DNA from: Endomychus coccineus
Taxonomy: Eukaryota; Arthropoda; Insecta; Coleoptera; Endomychidae
DNA: 64,000 nt
Reading direction: 5' to 3'
Assembly: GCA_958510875.1 (NCBI GenBank)
Contig: OY294067.1
Span: 153,665,962-153,729,961 of the forward strand
A model generated the notes under the pieces. The model saw only the letters and a program-made list of their open reading frames with translations. It was not told the DNA's origin and searched no databases. The translations under genes and the position numbers were made by a program. Position 1 is the first letter of the stretch. Every line of letters begins with the position of its first letter. Below, piece after piece: positions 46,273 through 58,183 of this stretch.

Positions 46273-47059
46273 TGTGTTTTTTGAAATTCCAGAATGGCGG
46301 CCTAAATGGCCCATGTATCAGGAGTAGACATGAAAAAATTCACGAATGTCCCAAAAAAAATTCACAAATAAGATGGGTAATTGGCTTCAAACTTATTGCT
46401 TAAGAGTTTTTACAAATCTGTTATCAAAATTTCAGAATTTCATAATGGCAGTTACAAAATGGCGACTACAAATATAAAAATACTGGAAAACTACAGAATT
46501 TATCTAAAATTTGTTAATCAGGGGTTTTTGGAGTCGCTGATCATGAATTCATTATCAGAGTGAACCAAAATTAAGTGAGAGTATGTTCAGGAAGGAAGGG
46601 GGCAACCTTTTTAGGTGGAAAGGAGGGAGCAAAAAATTAAAAAAAAAATTTTTAAGTGAATGGACAATCATATCTTAAAATAAAAAGTAATAATCGAAAT
46701 CCTAAAATATTTTATCTCTTTCCAGTTATTAAGCTTGAAAAATTGAATTATTGACATCAAAATTACGTGTTTACAATCATTTTTTTTAAATAAGTCAAAA
46801 AATATTGCATTCAATTACACAAACCATTTGTAACAGAAACGATGTAGCTTTAAGATAAATCCTAAAATAACAGAAATTTTGCAGCCGGCATTAGCATTAC
46901 CCAATGTGCACCACGGGGAGGTTGCGCGATCGGACTTTGCACATCATTTTGCCTTTAAAAAGGCAGTTTCTTCTTCGCAGTTTCGAAAGCGAATAACGTT
47001 TCCCCTCAACTTTGCTCCGACATACTGTAATTAATTGTGTAAGTTCAATTGGGAATCCA

Positions 47060-48891
47060 AACCATTTCAGTAGGATCATTAGAATACCTTTTGATCAACA
47101 GTTTATCGCTAGTTTCAACAATAATCGCATGATTTTTCAGTATTTGGGGTACAGGTTGAGCCTTTTCAAATCTTTTGTTCAATTTTCTTCTCATCTTGTC
47201 ATGGTACACTTTATTAAAGTACCAAATCTTTATATTTTTTTTCTGCCCACTTAAAAAGAACTGTTGGAGTCAATAATGCATTTTCTGGTTCTACGATGAG
47301 ACTTTCTCTATAAGCCTCTCGTTTGAACGTAGCACCAATACCATCATAAGCACTTTTTCCATGAGCAGTTGCACTAAAATGCCATTCAGCAATAATATCA
47401 AAATCCTTCTTATGTTCGATAAGATTGGAAATTTGATACTAGTTTTTAAAGTGCTGCTTTGCTCCGTCTGTTAAGCTGCAGTAAAAATACATTTGTTTTA
47501 TGCGTCAGCTCACCATTTTCTTTATAATAGTAAATTACAGGAAAACAGTTCATTGGTCATTGTTAAAGTGGAATGCTTGTGAGGCATCTTGACATACATA
47601 AGCATAATTTTCTGAAAAATCAAACATTACAATTGCTTCGCCGTCTTTCAGATTCTTTTTTTTCTCTGTGATAGAATCTGTTTGTTGTGTGGCTATGAAA
47701 AAGTGAGGTTTCAACATTTCTAATTTACGATATAGTTCATTCACAAATTCATCAATATTCATTTTCTGGTTCACCAACGTTGACCGATCAGTTGAAGACC
47801 ACATACAACATTGTACGTGAGAAATTGATGAATCCTCTAAAAGCTTATAAGTTTTCGGAAAACTTAGCTGTCCCAGGGCATTTCTGACATTTATCAAGAT
47901 AGCAATCAGGGCCAGGATTTTCACAAATGATTTGACTTAAGCAATCTTTATAATTTGCAAGTGTTTTAATATTAATTGCATCCAACATAAGCTTCACATT
48001 TTGATGAATTGTACACACACAAACAGAGTGTGTACCTGAAGCTCCTGGGAGTATGCAATATTTTGGTCTAAGCTGAGCAAATTTATTATAGCTAATTGTG
48101 AATTCTGGCTCAGCTTCTTTAAATGAAACATATAATTCTTTCAGACTTAATAATATTAGACGTTTTTGCATTAATATTCGCTCACCGTCAACCCTCAATG
48201 AAACGGTATCCTTCATTCCTGGCATTACTCTACTATTTGTGTCATTAGTACAGAATTTAATGACTTTATCAACAGTAGCTTGGGGCAAAAATTTTCCTTG
48301 TTTTGCAGTTGTCTCCGCTAATAACCCGAAATTGGCCTCCAGTTCCTTAGATTTCTTTGCCAAGAATCTGGATGCACCAAATTCTTTCGCTACTTTCCTT
48401 ACACTCCAAGATAATGGCGCAGTAGTCAAAATTCGTACTCTTAATGGGTCCGTACGCTTGAGGCTAGAAAATTTCATTTTTAGTCCATTAAACATTTCTT
48501 CAAGTTCAATTTCTCTGGGTGATTTATTTCCATTACCACTTGCTGGTATGTTTTCTGGATGATCAATATCCATTTCCGAGGATATTTCATGACTTTCCAC
48601 AGTTTGATTATCTGCAAAACTATGATCAGTATCCATGTCAAATGATATTCCGTGATAATGCATGTTTGTATTATCCACAGCACCATTTCCATCTGCCATC
48701 TCAACGGCATTTGCAAAGTCTGACTTCCATCTTTTCGTACAGGCATAACAAACTTTAGAATTATACGGCAAACCAGGAAAATTGTCAGATATATCTTTTG
48801 GAATAGTTCGTAGACCTTTACCTATGTGACCTTTCTCACCTGGTTTTCTGAATAAATTAACGCATCTATCCGACCGATAAATATTTCCCAT
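47060..48891 (-). pseudogene. Transposase-like protein of an insect DNA-transposon family, frameshifted
   Basis: The first 348 residues are open (48891-47845). A Cys-rich start (RSDRCVNLF, VCYACTKRW) is followed by an acidic linker, a conserved region with YNKFAQLRPKYC and HSVCVCTIHQN, and then DCYLDKCQKCPG. A frameshift near 47870-47924 leads to a second frame ending at 47550 with VMFDFSENYAYVCQDASQ. Further shifts expose NCFPVIYYYKENGEL near 47520 and EWHFSATAHGKSAYDGIG near 47345-47395. I remember this motif order from multi-copy uncharacterised arthropod proteins that behave like transposases. The Asp in DFSEN and the HGK...DG block are probably catalytic. I cannot name the superfamily with certainty. 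Inverted repeats on both sides support a DNA transposon. Confidence 0.7.
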
Positions 48892-49452
48892 CTTCTTGGC
48901 AGTACAAAAATAATTTTGGCAAAAAATTATTCAGATTCAATATAATACTTTTAACAACGATTTCTTCTCATCAAAACTTCATTTCTGGCAATAGACTACT
49001 TTTGATGTTTACCAACTAGATACAAATAAAGAAAGACGTATGTGTCACATACGTTTGTAAACAAACAACTATGGCTGCCGGTGTGACGAATGAAACAGTT
49101 GAATTCACTTACGTAGGTATGGTAGCTAACAGCCGTATGTACATATACAGCCTTTTTCGCTTGTCGGAGGTTCGTTTTTCAGGAAAAGTAAGCAGTATCT
49201 GACTTTTTAATTAAATTCAAGTACTTGTTCAACAAAATGTCGTTTTTACAATGTATATCGAGTTTTACAAGGTTAAAAATAATTATTTTTGGATTAGCTA
49301 CTCAAACAAATAGTTATTTTTGGTCTAAAAGTTGATTTATTAAATCCGAATTTTTTCACATAGGATTTTCTATGGTATAATTGACCCTAAGACTAGATGT
49401 TACGTTTGACCCCGGAGGCCTAAAAACCCCTGAGTAACAAATTTTAGATCAA

Positions 49453-50081
49453 TTCTATAGTTTTCAAGTATTTTTATATTTGTAGTCGCCATTCTGTAAC
49501 TGCCATTTTGAAATTATGAAATTTTGATAACAGATTCGGAATTAGTGACCCAAAAACTCTTAAGCAATAAGTTTGGAGCCAATTACCCATCTTATTTACA
49601 AATTTTTTTGGGACATTCGTGAATTTTTTCATGTCTACTCCTGATACATGGGCCAACTGCCATTTTGAAATTATGAAATTTTGATAACAGATTCGTAATT
49701 AGTGACCCAAAAACTCTTAAGCAATAAGTTTGGAGCCAATTACCCATCTTATTTACAAATTTTTTTGGGACATTCGTGCATTTTTTCATGTCTACTCCTG
49801 ATACATGGGCCATTTTTAGGCCGCAAAAAACACCACACGGCATCAAAAAATACATAGTTCAATGAAAATTTTGAAACAAATTCTGTAGTTTTCAAGTATT
49901 TTTATATTTGTAGTCGCCATTTTGTAACTGCCATTTTGAAATTCTGAAATTTTGATAACCGATTCGTAATTAGTGACCCAAAAACTCTTGAGCAATAAGT
50001 TTGAAGCCAATTACACATCTTATTTGCTAATTTTTTTGGGACATTCGTGAATTTTTTTATGTCATGATACATGGGCCATTT
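49453..50081 (-). repeat. Three tandem versions of the transposon end
   Basis: AACTGCCATTTTGAAATT recurs at 49498, 49655 and 49926, each time followed by the same roughly 150 bp ending at GATACATGGGCC. A single inverted version lies at 46290-46480. Confidence 0.85.
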
Positions 50082-50138
50082 TCGACCTGCTATGTCGAAA
50101 ATTGAAATGTACGCGGGGGGTGGCCGGTTTCACAAATA

Positions 50139-50164
50139 ATGCCCCATATATATATATATGGGGC

Positions 50165-50217
<53 letters not shown>
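50139..50217. repeat. Palindromic (TA)n microsatellite
   Basis: ATAATGCCCC, (AT)n, GGGGCATTAT forms a perfect hairpin directly followed by about 50 bp of pure (AT)n. The many Ile-Tyr frames here are translations of the microsatellite. Confidence 0.95.
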
Positions 50218-50221
<4 letters not shown>

Positions 50222-50600
50222 CCTACTACTTTCCGAGCGTCCGTACATTGACGGATTGCTATCTTCCAAGCGTCCGGTTCCTACAGAGCGTCCGTATACG
50301 GACGCTTGGAAGTTTCCCCGTAGTAAATCATTCATACTTGTTCGCTGAACCCTTCGGCAAAAATTTGTCTGGACGCTCAGATGCTAGTGCAACCTGTCGT
50401 TTCGTGTATTAAAAGTATACTGATAGTACAACGTGTCTGCCGTCAGAGGCGTTCGCTACAATTCTTGTGTATTAGTCAGGTGTATGCAATACTTTCAGCC
50501 TGTCGATTTGTAGGCGTCCTCGACGTCGAGGAGAAATGACAACGCCGTATTCTGCTAGTTATTCCGCATTATTCTTGCATTTCAAACTGAGCGTAAGCAG
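50218..50600. repeat. Dispersed repeat with GGACGCTC-type motifs, copy 1
   Basis: GAGCGTCCG and its complement occur about five times (50237, 50267, 50287, 50302, 50373). CTTTCAGCCTGTCGATTTGT near 50492 matches 58798. Other copies lie at 58600-58840 and 59790-60111, each next to a (TA)n tract. Confidence 0.6.
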
Positions 50601-52680
50601 TTGTTTTGATTGAGCAAGTTTATATAGGAATTCCAGTATCTGACTATGGTTATTACTAGATTATTTATTACTTAACTGGGAAGTAGCGTACATTACAGTA
50701 ATTATAAAAAACGTTATTCCGATATCCATACTTAATAATTGATCGCACTTATGGTTAGCACCAAACTTATCATGTAGGCGGCACCACAAATTGATGCGCT
50801 CTCTTCCACTTTACGCATTGATTGTTATCACAAAGATGGGTATTGACAAATATCTGATCTTTGAGATATTTCGAATAAGATTTATTACATCCATGGAATC
50901 TGTATATTACGCTCATTCTTTGTTCTTTACAATTGTATGGTTTTTATTTTAGTAGATTTTTATTGTAATGTATTGTTGGACTTCTAAAGAGAATCATCCT
51001 GACAGCGGAAACTCTTGAGGAATTCTGAAATGTCGATACTTAGAGCTGGTGTTTTTTCGAGAATAAACATATCGAACAGTTGAATCAAGTTGTTCACTAG
51101 CCGCATTAACAATAATTTTATATTGAATAGATAAACGCTTTTTTTTCCGGAATCTGCATTCTCAATATAAAAGACAAGTTTTAACTGAACCAAAATAATT
51201 ACACACCCACCATATGATTTTTATTATTTGTAACGAATTGGCGAGGCGGCGCGCGGCGTGTTGGGTAAGATAAGGGTGTACGTAGGGGTCAATAAACTTT
51301 GAGGTAATATCAATTCATCGTTATTCCCAACGACATTAATTTTGTGTCGTCTCATTATCGCAATTAAGAGATAATTTTACATAATATGTTTTCGTGTATT
51401 GCTGAAAAACCAAATGATAAATTCCGTAAAAGTAAACTTCTCTGCAACTTGAAGGTGTTCGATGATCGGCGAGTCTGTAAATATGGGTTCAGATAAATGA
51501 TAATTGGATCATTTGGTTGAGATTATAAGTTTTGATTACCTTAGCAGCGTTATTTTTCTTTAGAGTTTTAATCGAAAAAAAGAGTTGCGACATCTATATG
51601 GTGAATCAAGCTAATTAAACTTTTGTTGTAGAGTCTATTGAATTAAATTCGATCCCCAAATTTTTTTAGTTTAAGCCGGTGAGAGCTAGGTTGATTTCTA
51701 TCTTTAAATTATTAATATTATTGCATTTTACTATGAAAGAACATAATATTAGATTGGTCAAAATGTATAGATGGAGTAATATGTTATTATGTCCGATTCG
51801 CATAGTAGATTTAGAATCTGTAAGTGAATTTATCTATAAATGATATTTAAAGATTTAATTTCAATATTAATTTCTAGATTAATTTTAATTGTTTGTGTTC
51901 TAGAGTTGCTTTTTTTACTTTAGAACTATTATCGATAGAACAAGTTGTTCCATATCAAGCTAGTTAAATAGTTTATTATATTTCGTCAGTTATTAATAAA
52001 TTTTTAATATTACTTTATATATTGCCTTCACTCTCATTTATACATTCCAACCGATTCCTACAACAAATCTACTGTATGCCTTTCTCCATTTTATTGAAAC
52101 TGTTGTGAATCAGGACAGCAGCTGTAATTCTGAAAAACAAAAATGTCCCGAGTAGGAAATTCCCCAGTTATCCAAAAAACGGTTATTCGGGGAGCTTATC
52201 GTGTGCCCGTTTCCTTTCCTCCATCCAGATAATAATAATGAGGCCCATAGGACTTGAATCATTACTGATTATGTTTTCTTTCATGCGAAAGGTGATCCAT
52301 ATCTAGATGTCTATATAGTATATCCGAAATTTCATATGCCAAACTAAAGAATAAGAAAAATGCATATCAAATCAAGTCCGGAAATGTTTCAATAAAGAGC
52401 TACGGAGCTTTAAAGGTGAAGACTGAAAGATGTTTTTCGTTTTATGACTCAGGAACCATAACATGCCAAGCTTTCAATTTTGGTAATTTGGCTTTAGTAA
52501 TTATCGATGCAAAATTTTTTATATGGTAGGTACCGGTCGACGAAGCTTCTTAACGAAAGCGACGGTACGGGGAACTTGCAATACATTTGCTGCTCTATTT
52601 TGGATCGCATCAGTTTTATTTTATTTTAAAACTAATTATAGGTTTTCGAGAAAATTTTGCTTCAAAAAAGTATTCTTACA
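50601..52680. other. AT-rich stretch, nothing recognised
   Basis: I see no open frame with known motifs. A GC-rich islet near 51235-51265 starts TGTAACGAATTGG but has no partner repeat in the window. Confidence 0.5.
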
Positions 52681-52689
52681 TTTTTTTTT

Positions 52690-53010
52690 CAGAAACAACA
52701 TTTCCATGGAAAATCTATTTGAAAATGGTGGAAATGGACCTTTTATAATTCCTCCTCACTTAAATGGTGAAACATATTTCAATTTATTGGAGAACGACCT
52801 TACAGATCTAATAGTTAATGTACTATATGCAAATAGATCAGTAAGTTGGTTTATGCATGATGGAGCACCTCCTCATTTTATTTAGATTTACCCTCAAAAG
52901 AGGATAATGTCGTACAGTTCCGTGGCCTCCTCGTTTACCTGACTAACAATCCTCAGATTCTGTTCCATGGGGTTATTTGAATGTACTAGGTGCAAAATGA
53001 AAATGAGAGA
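52690..53010 (+). pseudogene. mariner-family transposase fragment
   Basis: Plus-strand codons give NGPFIIPPHLNGETYFNLLE, then SWFMHDGAPPHF near 52845-52881. A stop follows. A distorted reading of the PDL...WGYL block with the third catalytic position can be followed to about 52990. The DNA-binding half and first catalytic Asp are absent. The sequence is closest in form to the transposase at 43645-44693. No terminal repeats were found. Confidence 0.7.
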
Positions 53011-53280
53011 AATTTTGAACAAATAGTAATAGAGCAATACGAAATATTTCGGAATAAGGAAGGCTTATTTGAGAGAGATCATCCATGAGGAATCGACTAG
53101 AAAGGCGGACATTTCCAGCACATGCTATATTTATTAATTTTTGCCATTTAATCATGAATCGAGTTATATGGCATAAAGTATTTTCTCGTGTAGCGGCCGA
53201 ATGATAAATGCAATCCACTTAAAATTTGGACTATAAACAAGGAACTATCATACTCATCCAATTGAAATACTGTCAAGTAC

Positions 53281-53319
53281 TTAGGACCTTTCAGCTACCA
53301 AGTAGTCATCATCAGAGTA
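53281..53319 (-). ncRNA. Hammerhead-ribozyme-like motif
   Basis: The minus strand has CTGATGA at the left, a stem II hairpin (CTAC, TTG, GTAG), GAAA, a minimal stem III (AG, GTC, CT), the cleavage-site A and then AGTA. AGTA pairs with TACT just before CTGATGA as stem I. One extra T stands between CTGATGA and stem II, unlike the textbook core. No coding Penelope sequence adjoins it, so it may be a solo end. Confidence 0.5.
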
Positions 53320-53639
53320 AACAGAACTGTATTGTTAGTGGATAAGAGCGATTATTTCTCATTTATAGTGTTATACGAGTAGTGTGAACTCTTTCATAGC
53401 TTATCAGAAATTTCAACACAAATTATGGAATGATGCTCGAAACTTACTGGCTTAAAAGTTCAAAGAGGTACGACCGTTTTTGAGTTATTGAGTAGTACGG
53501 ATTGTTGAAATACTCGACACTTTTCGCTCTGTTTCGCGCGTCATTTGGAGCGCTAATCATCTGGCCGATTGCCATTCACTGCCGATTACACCAGCAGGTG
53601 CTGCACCGTCAATAGTCCAAGCATTTAAGGAGGAAAATC

Positions 53640-54073
53640 GACGATTTTTGTCCGAATTTCTGCGAGGTCTAATTTTGGTCTATTCTATGTATTTTGACAC
53701 GCTGAAAACGATGGGGTAGTTTAAATTTGCATTAACTCTGTGCTCAAAAAGCTATGGCTATTTTTTGGAAGCAGACGAAATACTCAAGTTCTCGATCTAA
53801 AACCAAATTGATTTGAAAGATTTTATTATTCTGCACTCATTATCCAAAATTTAATCATTTTGGTTCAAAGACATTTGAAAATTTTGGACAGCTTAAAAAT
53901 TCAAATCTTCCTGGGTTAGACATTTTTTACGAAATTCAAATTCTACTTTCTTTAAGAGATTTTCATAGCGACTATTTTAAGTCCAAGCAGATCGATTTGA
54001 GTCGAGTAGAAATGGAGCTATACTAATAAATGTGTTTGGACCTCTAAAGGGCCCAATATTGGGTCTATCAACA
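53640..54073 (+). repeat. Diverged relic of the long-palindrome family
   Basis: It resembles the left arm of the palindrome at 14440-17380: TATGTATTTTGA...CTGA near 53687 against 14548, and AAATGTGTTTGGACCTC...CCCAATATTGGG near 54027 against 17066. Similarity is low and was judged by eye. The next element (54074-55525) begins inside it. Confidence 0.45.
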
Positions 54074-55525
54074 AAGTCTTAGAGCAAACTACAGAAAAAT
54101 ACATCGGCTATTCAGGTATGGAACAGCGTACGGGAAATCGTTCACAATTTCAAGTTATAACGAATTTCATCATAAAAACTAGCGCGGAATTTCATTTAGC
54201 GGCAATGAACGAGGGCCGGCCGGTACAATAGATTCCTCGCGCGAAATAATACTTTTTTGAATGTTTTATAATGCACCTGAATGCTTAAAATCATTTTGTG
54301 TGAATGTGTGAGTGTATGTAGATTAATAAATAATTGGTTTTTTTCACATTTATATATTTTTTCTTTTACATTTCATATTTATTGAAAAATTATCTATACA
54401 GGTATGTCTTATTATTCACAAATAACCTAAGTTTTCGTTATCACTGTCAGCATATATTGCTAATGATGTAATATGATCATTATTGATATACGGATCATCG
54501 TGTTCCGCTTCATCATCTAAGTGTGATAAAATTTGATCGTCGCAATTGTCATTGATAACATCATTGGTATCATCTTCATCATCGTGTTTATTTTCATCCA
54601 TACACTTATCAAAATCATCATAATCTAATATACTGATTTCTGGCTCGGGGCAATTAGAACATACTTTACTTTCACAATGCTTATATAATGAGCTACAAGG
54701 TAGTCCTAATTTTAAGCACCAAACCTGAACTTGGTAATAATCCTAAAAATATGTTGCTTTGCAGCATCATCATATTTTCATATGGTTACCTTGTGATGCC
54801 TTGGCATAATGTAATCGTTCGCTGGCATGAAAAATTGGGAGCTTTTTGTTTAACACATTTATTAGCAAATTACAATTCCCGATCTTCCATACTCGACATA
54901 AGATTTCAACAAGGTAGCCATATGAAAATACGATAATGCTGCAAAGCAACATATTGTTAGTTCGGTAATCAAACCATTGATCCAACGAAATGGGGTTGGA
55001 GGAATAGTCCGAATGGACTTACTCCTATACGAACAATAAAAATGCACGTCCCGATGAATTGATCGAAATATTCCCTAGTGATTGTAAATAAAATTGTACT
55101 GGTAAATGTTCGTGAAAAATTCAGGCTTACCTTGTAGCTCATTTGTAAGCATTGTGAAGGTGAAGAATGTTCTAATTTCCCCGAGTCAGAAATCAGTATA
55201 TCAGATGATGATGATTTTGATATGTAACACCCTATAACCACATCATGTCACGCTCACATACACACCACACGTTTACATACACTCACATTCACACAAAACG
55301 ATTATAAGCATTCAGGTGCATTTTGAAGCATTTAAAAAAGTGCAGTTTCTCGCGCGGAATCTATTGTACCGAACCTCGTTTATTGCCGCTAAATGAAATT
55401 CCGCGCTAGTTTTTCATGATGAAATTCGTTATAACTTAGAATTGTGAACGAATTTCCGTACGTTGTTTCAAATCTGAAAAGCCGATGTATTTCTCTGTTT
55501 GCTCTAATACTTTGTCCATAGGCTG
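54074..55525 (-). mobile_element. Palindromic DNA element with about 250-bp inverted ends, unclassified
   Basis: The outer arms (54078-54330 and 55270-55521) share ACAAAGT.TTAGAGCAAAC, TACATCGGCT, AAATTCCGCGC and the ATTCAGGTGCA region in opposite orientation. A second inverted pair (54600-54720 against 55110-55225) carries coding-like sequence, and a third (about 54748-54800 against 54908-54955) sits inside. No clear target duplication was found. Confidence 0.7.
54416..54720 (-). pseudogene. Cys-containing, acidic C-terminal protein fragment
   Basis: The minus strand encodes a segment with LPCSSLYKHC and CSNCPEPEISI, followed by a strongly Asp/Glu/Asn-rich tail ending at 54416 (DENLGYL-like end). 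A second, inverted copy of the Cys-containing part occurs at 55110-55225 with a stop soon after. It looks like the tail of a transposase of this element, but no catalytic domain is present and I cannot name the family. Confidence 0.4.
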
Positions 55526-55777
55526 GTAATGAGAACAATCTTTTCAATCATTTCCAGGAATATTATTAGTTTTGCTGAATTAAACACAACCGATTAGTCA
55601 GAGAATATCTTTGCAAAGAAATATTGAAATTTCTATCCTGTTCGAATAATAAACTATAAAAGAGTTACTGTGGATAGCACTAGGAATAAGGAATAATTAT
55701 AGTGAATAAGGGTGATTATTTTAACGAAATAATAAATATAACTACTTTGTTATACTATCATTGATATTTAATATAGC

Positions 55778-55818
55778 CGTTACTATAGTTTCAACACTAA
55801 ACGTGTCATCTTCAGACG
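55778..55818 (-). ncRNA. Hammerhead-ribozyme-like motif in the Penelope end
   Basis: On the minus strand, CTGAAGA (allowed at the variable seventh position) is followed by a stem II hairpin (ACAC, GTTTA, GTGT), GAAA, stem-loop III (ACT, AT, AGT), the cleavage-site A and ACGG. ACGG pairs with TCGT just upstream as stem I. As at 53281-53319, one extra T separates CTGAAGA from stem II. Hammerhead motifs in Penelope end repeats are documented in the literature. Confidence 0.55.
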
Positions 55819-55889
55819 AAAACGAAGGTATGAATTTACAAGTACTATATCTACTATATATAGGTTAAAGAAGGAATACAAACAAATTA

Positions 55890-57055
55890 AAACCAATAAT
55901 TATACCTAACACCGATATTTTGGTATCCTTTGATGTTTCTAATATGTTTTCAAATATCCCTCCCATTGAATGTCGACATTTAATCAAAAATATCTTAGAA
56001 AAGTCACATATTAATCCTTAGATAAAATCAGAAATAGAACAGATTTATGCCTCAGTCAAAAGTACTGTCAGTTTAATAACAAATTTTATACCCAAAATAA
56101 CGGATTAGCTATCGGTTCTCCATTAAGTCCACTTCTCGCAGATATTTTTATTTCTCACAAAGAAGATACTGTAATGAGTTCTGCCATAACAAAAAACATA
56201 TTCAATTTTGGTACAGATACCTAGACAATATTTTAGCAATCTTTAAAGGTACATCTATACAGTTAGATGCTTTCTTATCATTCATCAATAATATTTATCC
56301 CAACATAAAATTCACATTAGAGACAGAAAAGGATCACAAAATAAATTTCTTAAACTTAACATTATTACATCATAATAATAGCATCTCATTCGACATTTAC
56401 AGAAAACCTACTTTCACAGATACCGTAATTTGTACCTCTTTACATAGCCCCTATAGTCATAAACTAGCTGCTTTTCATTCATTGATACATAGAGCGTTTT
56501 CCCTTCCCTTATCACAAGAAAATCTTAGTAAAGAATTGGATACAATTAAAGTTATTGCTACAAATAACGGTTGCGTTCCTCAAGTAATTTCTGAATTAAT
56601 AAATAGAAAAGACAAAATTAATTTACAATAGCACTTATCCCTTTATGAAAGACAAAGATAACTCATTAAAATATGTTTCTTTAACTTATTTTGGTCCTAT
56701 AAGCGAAGAAATGGCAAACATTTTATCCCATCATAACCTGACCATCAGCTTTAAACCCCCAAACAAATTATCTCATATTCTGTTCAATGCGAAAGATAAA
56801 ATTGACAAATTCAAAAGGCCCGGAGTTTATAAACTAACTTGTTCAGAGTGTGATAGATTTTACATAGGTAGATCTTGCCGTAACATAGCAGTTAGATATA
56901 AAGGACATTTTCGTTCCTTTAAAAATAATAAAACCGATTCTTCTTTTGCAAATCATATTTTAGAAACAGGCCATACCTTTCCTATTTTGAATAATGTCCA
57001 AATTTTACATAGTCAGGATAAAATTTCAAAACTAAATATATTAGAGTCAATTTGA
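55890..57055 (+). pseudogene. Penelope-like reverse transcriptase with GIY-YIG endonuclease, frameshifted
   Basis: Codons spread over several frames give SFDVSNMFSNIPP (motif A, near 55930), YCQFNNKFYTQ and GLAIGSPLSPLLADIF (motif B, near 56115-56150), and WYRYLDNILAIF near 56215, where the usual second Asp of the YxDD box is Asn. The later blocks FLNLTLL, IYRKPTFTD and LAAFHSLIHRA follow. The last frame (56645-57055) is open and has the GIY-YIG end: GVYKLTCSECDRFYIG, then the RYKGHFRSF region and NHILETGH. In-frame stops, frameshifts and the Asn change show the enzyme is dead. A complete protein would copy its RNA at a nick made by GIY-YIG. Confidence 0.85.
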
Positions 57056-57291
57056 ATTTTCAAAGCAATGAAGATGTATGATAATAAGATCCTAAACGAT
57101 CAACTAGATTTATATTACAGTAATCTCTTCAATGTATTAATAACCTGATTTTCGTATTTGAAGTCCGTTAGTAAACATACCCGCACGACTAAGGTTCTCT
57201 AGGAACTACCTAATCACGTAACCCCTCTCTGGTTTTTCCTAGAACTATTTCCTATAGCCATAAAATTTGTTTGTATTCCTTCTTTAACCTA

Positions 57292-58183
57292 TACAGGGTG
57301 AGTCAGTTTTTTGTAGACAAACTGCAACAGGAGATAAAACAAGTGTTTTTAAGAAGATTTCGAGATACAGTGTGTTGAAATTGAAAAAAAAAATTCGTTT
57401 TTTGCGAATATCTCCGGAACCGTTTATCGTACAAAAAACAGCTTTCGTAAGCATTTTCTACTCATAGTAAGCTATGTTCTGTGAGATAAAAAAGAATTGT
57501 TTACTCTTAATTGGTGAAGATTTTGAAGGGGTAGTGGGTGTTTTTCTCCCTAACTTCTGCGCCACTGGAAAAAGTACGGTTTTGAGACAACCATTTGAAC
57601 CGCCAATGTTTTTACACAAAAAAGGTACTCCTAGTTATAAACTTTAAAGTTGACCGTTTTCGAGAAAAATTCATTTTTATGTTGAAAAACATGGTCAATT
57701 CTTACTAATTAGACGAAATTTATTCAAACAAGTAGAACAAGTAACAAAATCAAAGGATTGACCATGTTTTTCAACATAAAATTTAATCTTTCTCGAAAAC
57801 GGTCAACTTTAGAGCTTATGACCAAGAGTACCTTTCTTGTGTAAAAACATTGGCGGTTCTAACGGTTGTCTCAAAACCGTTTTTTTTTCAGTGGCGTAGA
57901 AGTTGGGGAGAAAAACACCCACTACCCCTTCAAAATCTTAACCAATTATGAGTAAAAAAAAAATTTTCATCACACAGAACATAGCTTACTATGAGTAGAA
58001 AATGCTTACAAAAGCTGTTTTCTGTTCGATAAACGGTTCCTGAGATATTCGCAAAAAACGAAATTTTTTTTCAATTTAAACACCCTGTATCTCGAAAACG
58101 AAGCCTTCTACGACATATGTTTAAGGAACTTTTCTTCTTAAAAATACTTGTTCTATCTCCTGTTGCAGTTTGGCTACAAAAAA
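57292..58183. mobile_element. Foldback MITE, mariner-like ends
   Basis: The left arm begins TACAGGGTGAGTCAGTTTT and runs about 420 bp. The complementary right arm ends CTACAAAAAACTGA, so about ten terminal bases plus adjacent Penelope sequence were lost. The arms enclose a loop of about 55 bp near 57705-57760. TA and CAGGGTG at the left fit a Tc1/mariner-derived palindrome. No open frame is present. Confidence 0.8.

Larger units (their letters stand above)
46273..50085 (-). mobile_element. DNA transposon with decayed transposase and multiplied right end
   Basis: Sequence at about 46273-46500 is repeated inverted at the right, and there in three tandem versions: about 49453-49654, 49655-49811 and 49880-50081. 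Landmarks are GATACATGGGCC, TTTTTTGGGACATTCGTG and AATAAGTTTGAAGCCAATTA. The minus-strand transposase pseudogene lies between. The first two right copies repeat with a 157-bp period. The element borders are approximate because no target duplication could be read. Confidence 0.65.

Noticed and set aside
50090..50412. Open frames rich in Ile-Tyr at the (TA)n tracts (also near 60410-60715 and 62551-62841)
   Set aside because: They are translations of TA microsatellites.
51230..51400. TGTAACGAATTGG start with GC-rich islet as another solo LTR
   Set aside because: No matching terminus, target duplication or second copy could be found.
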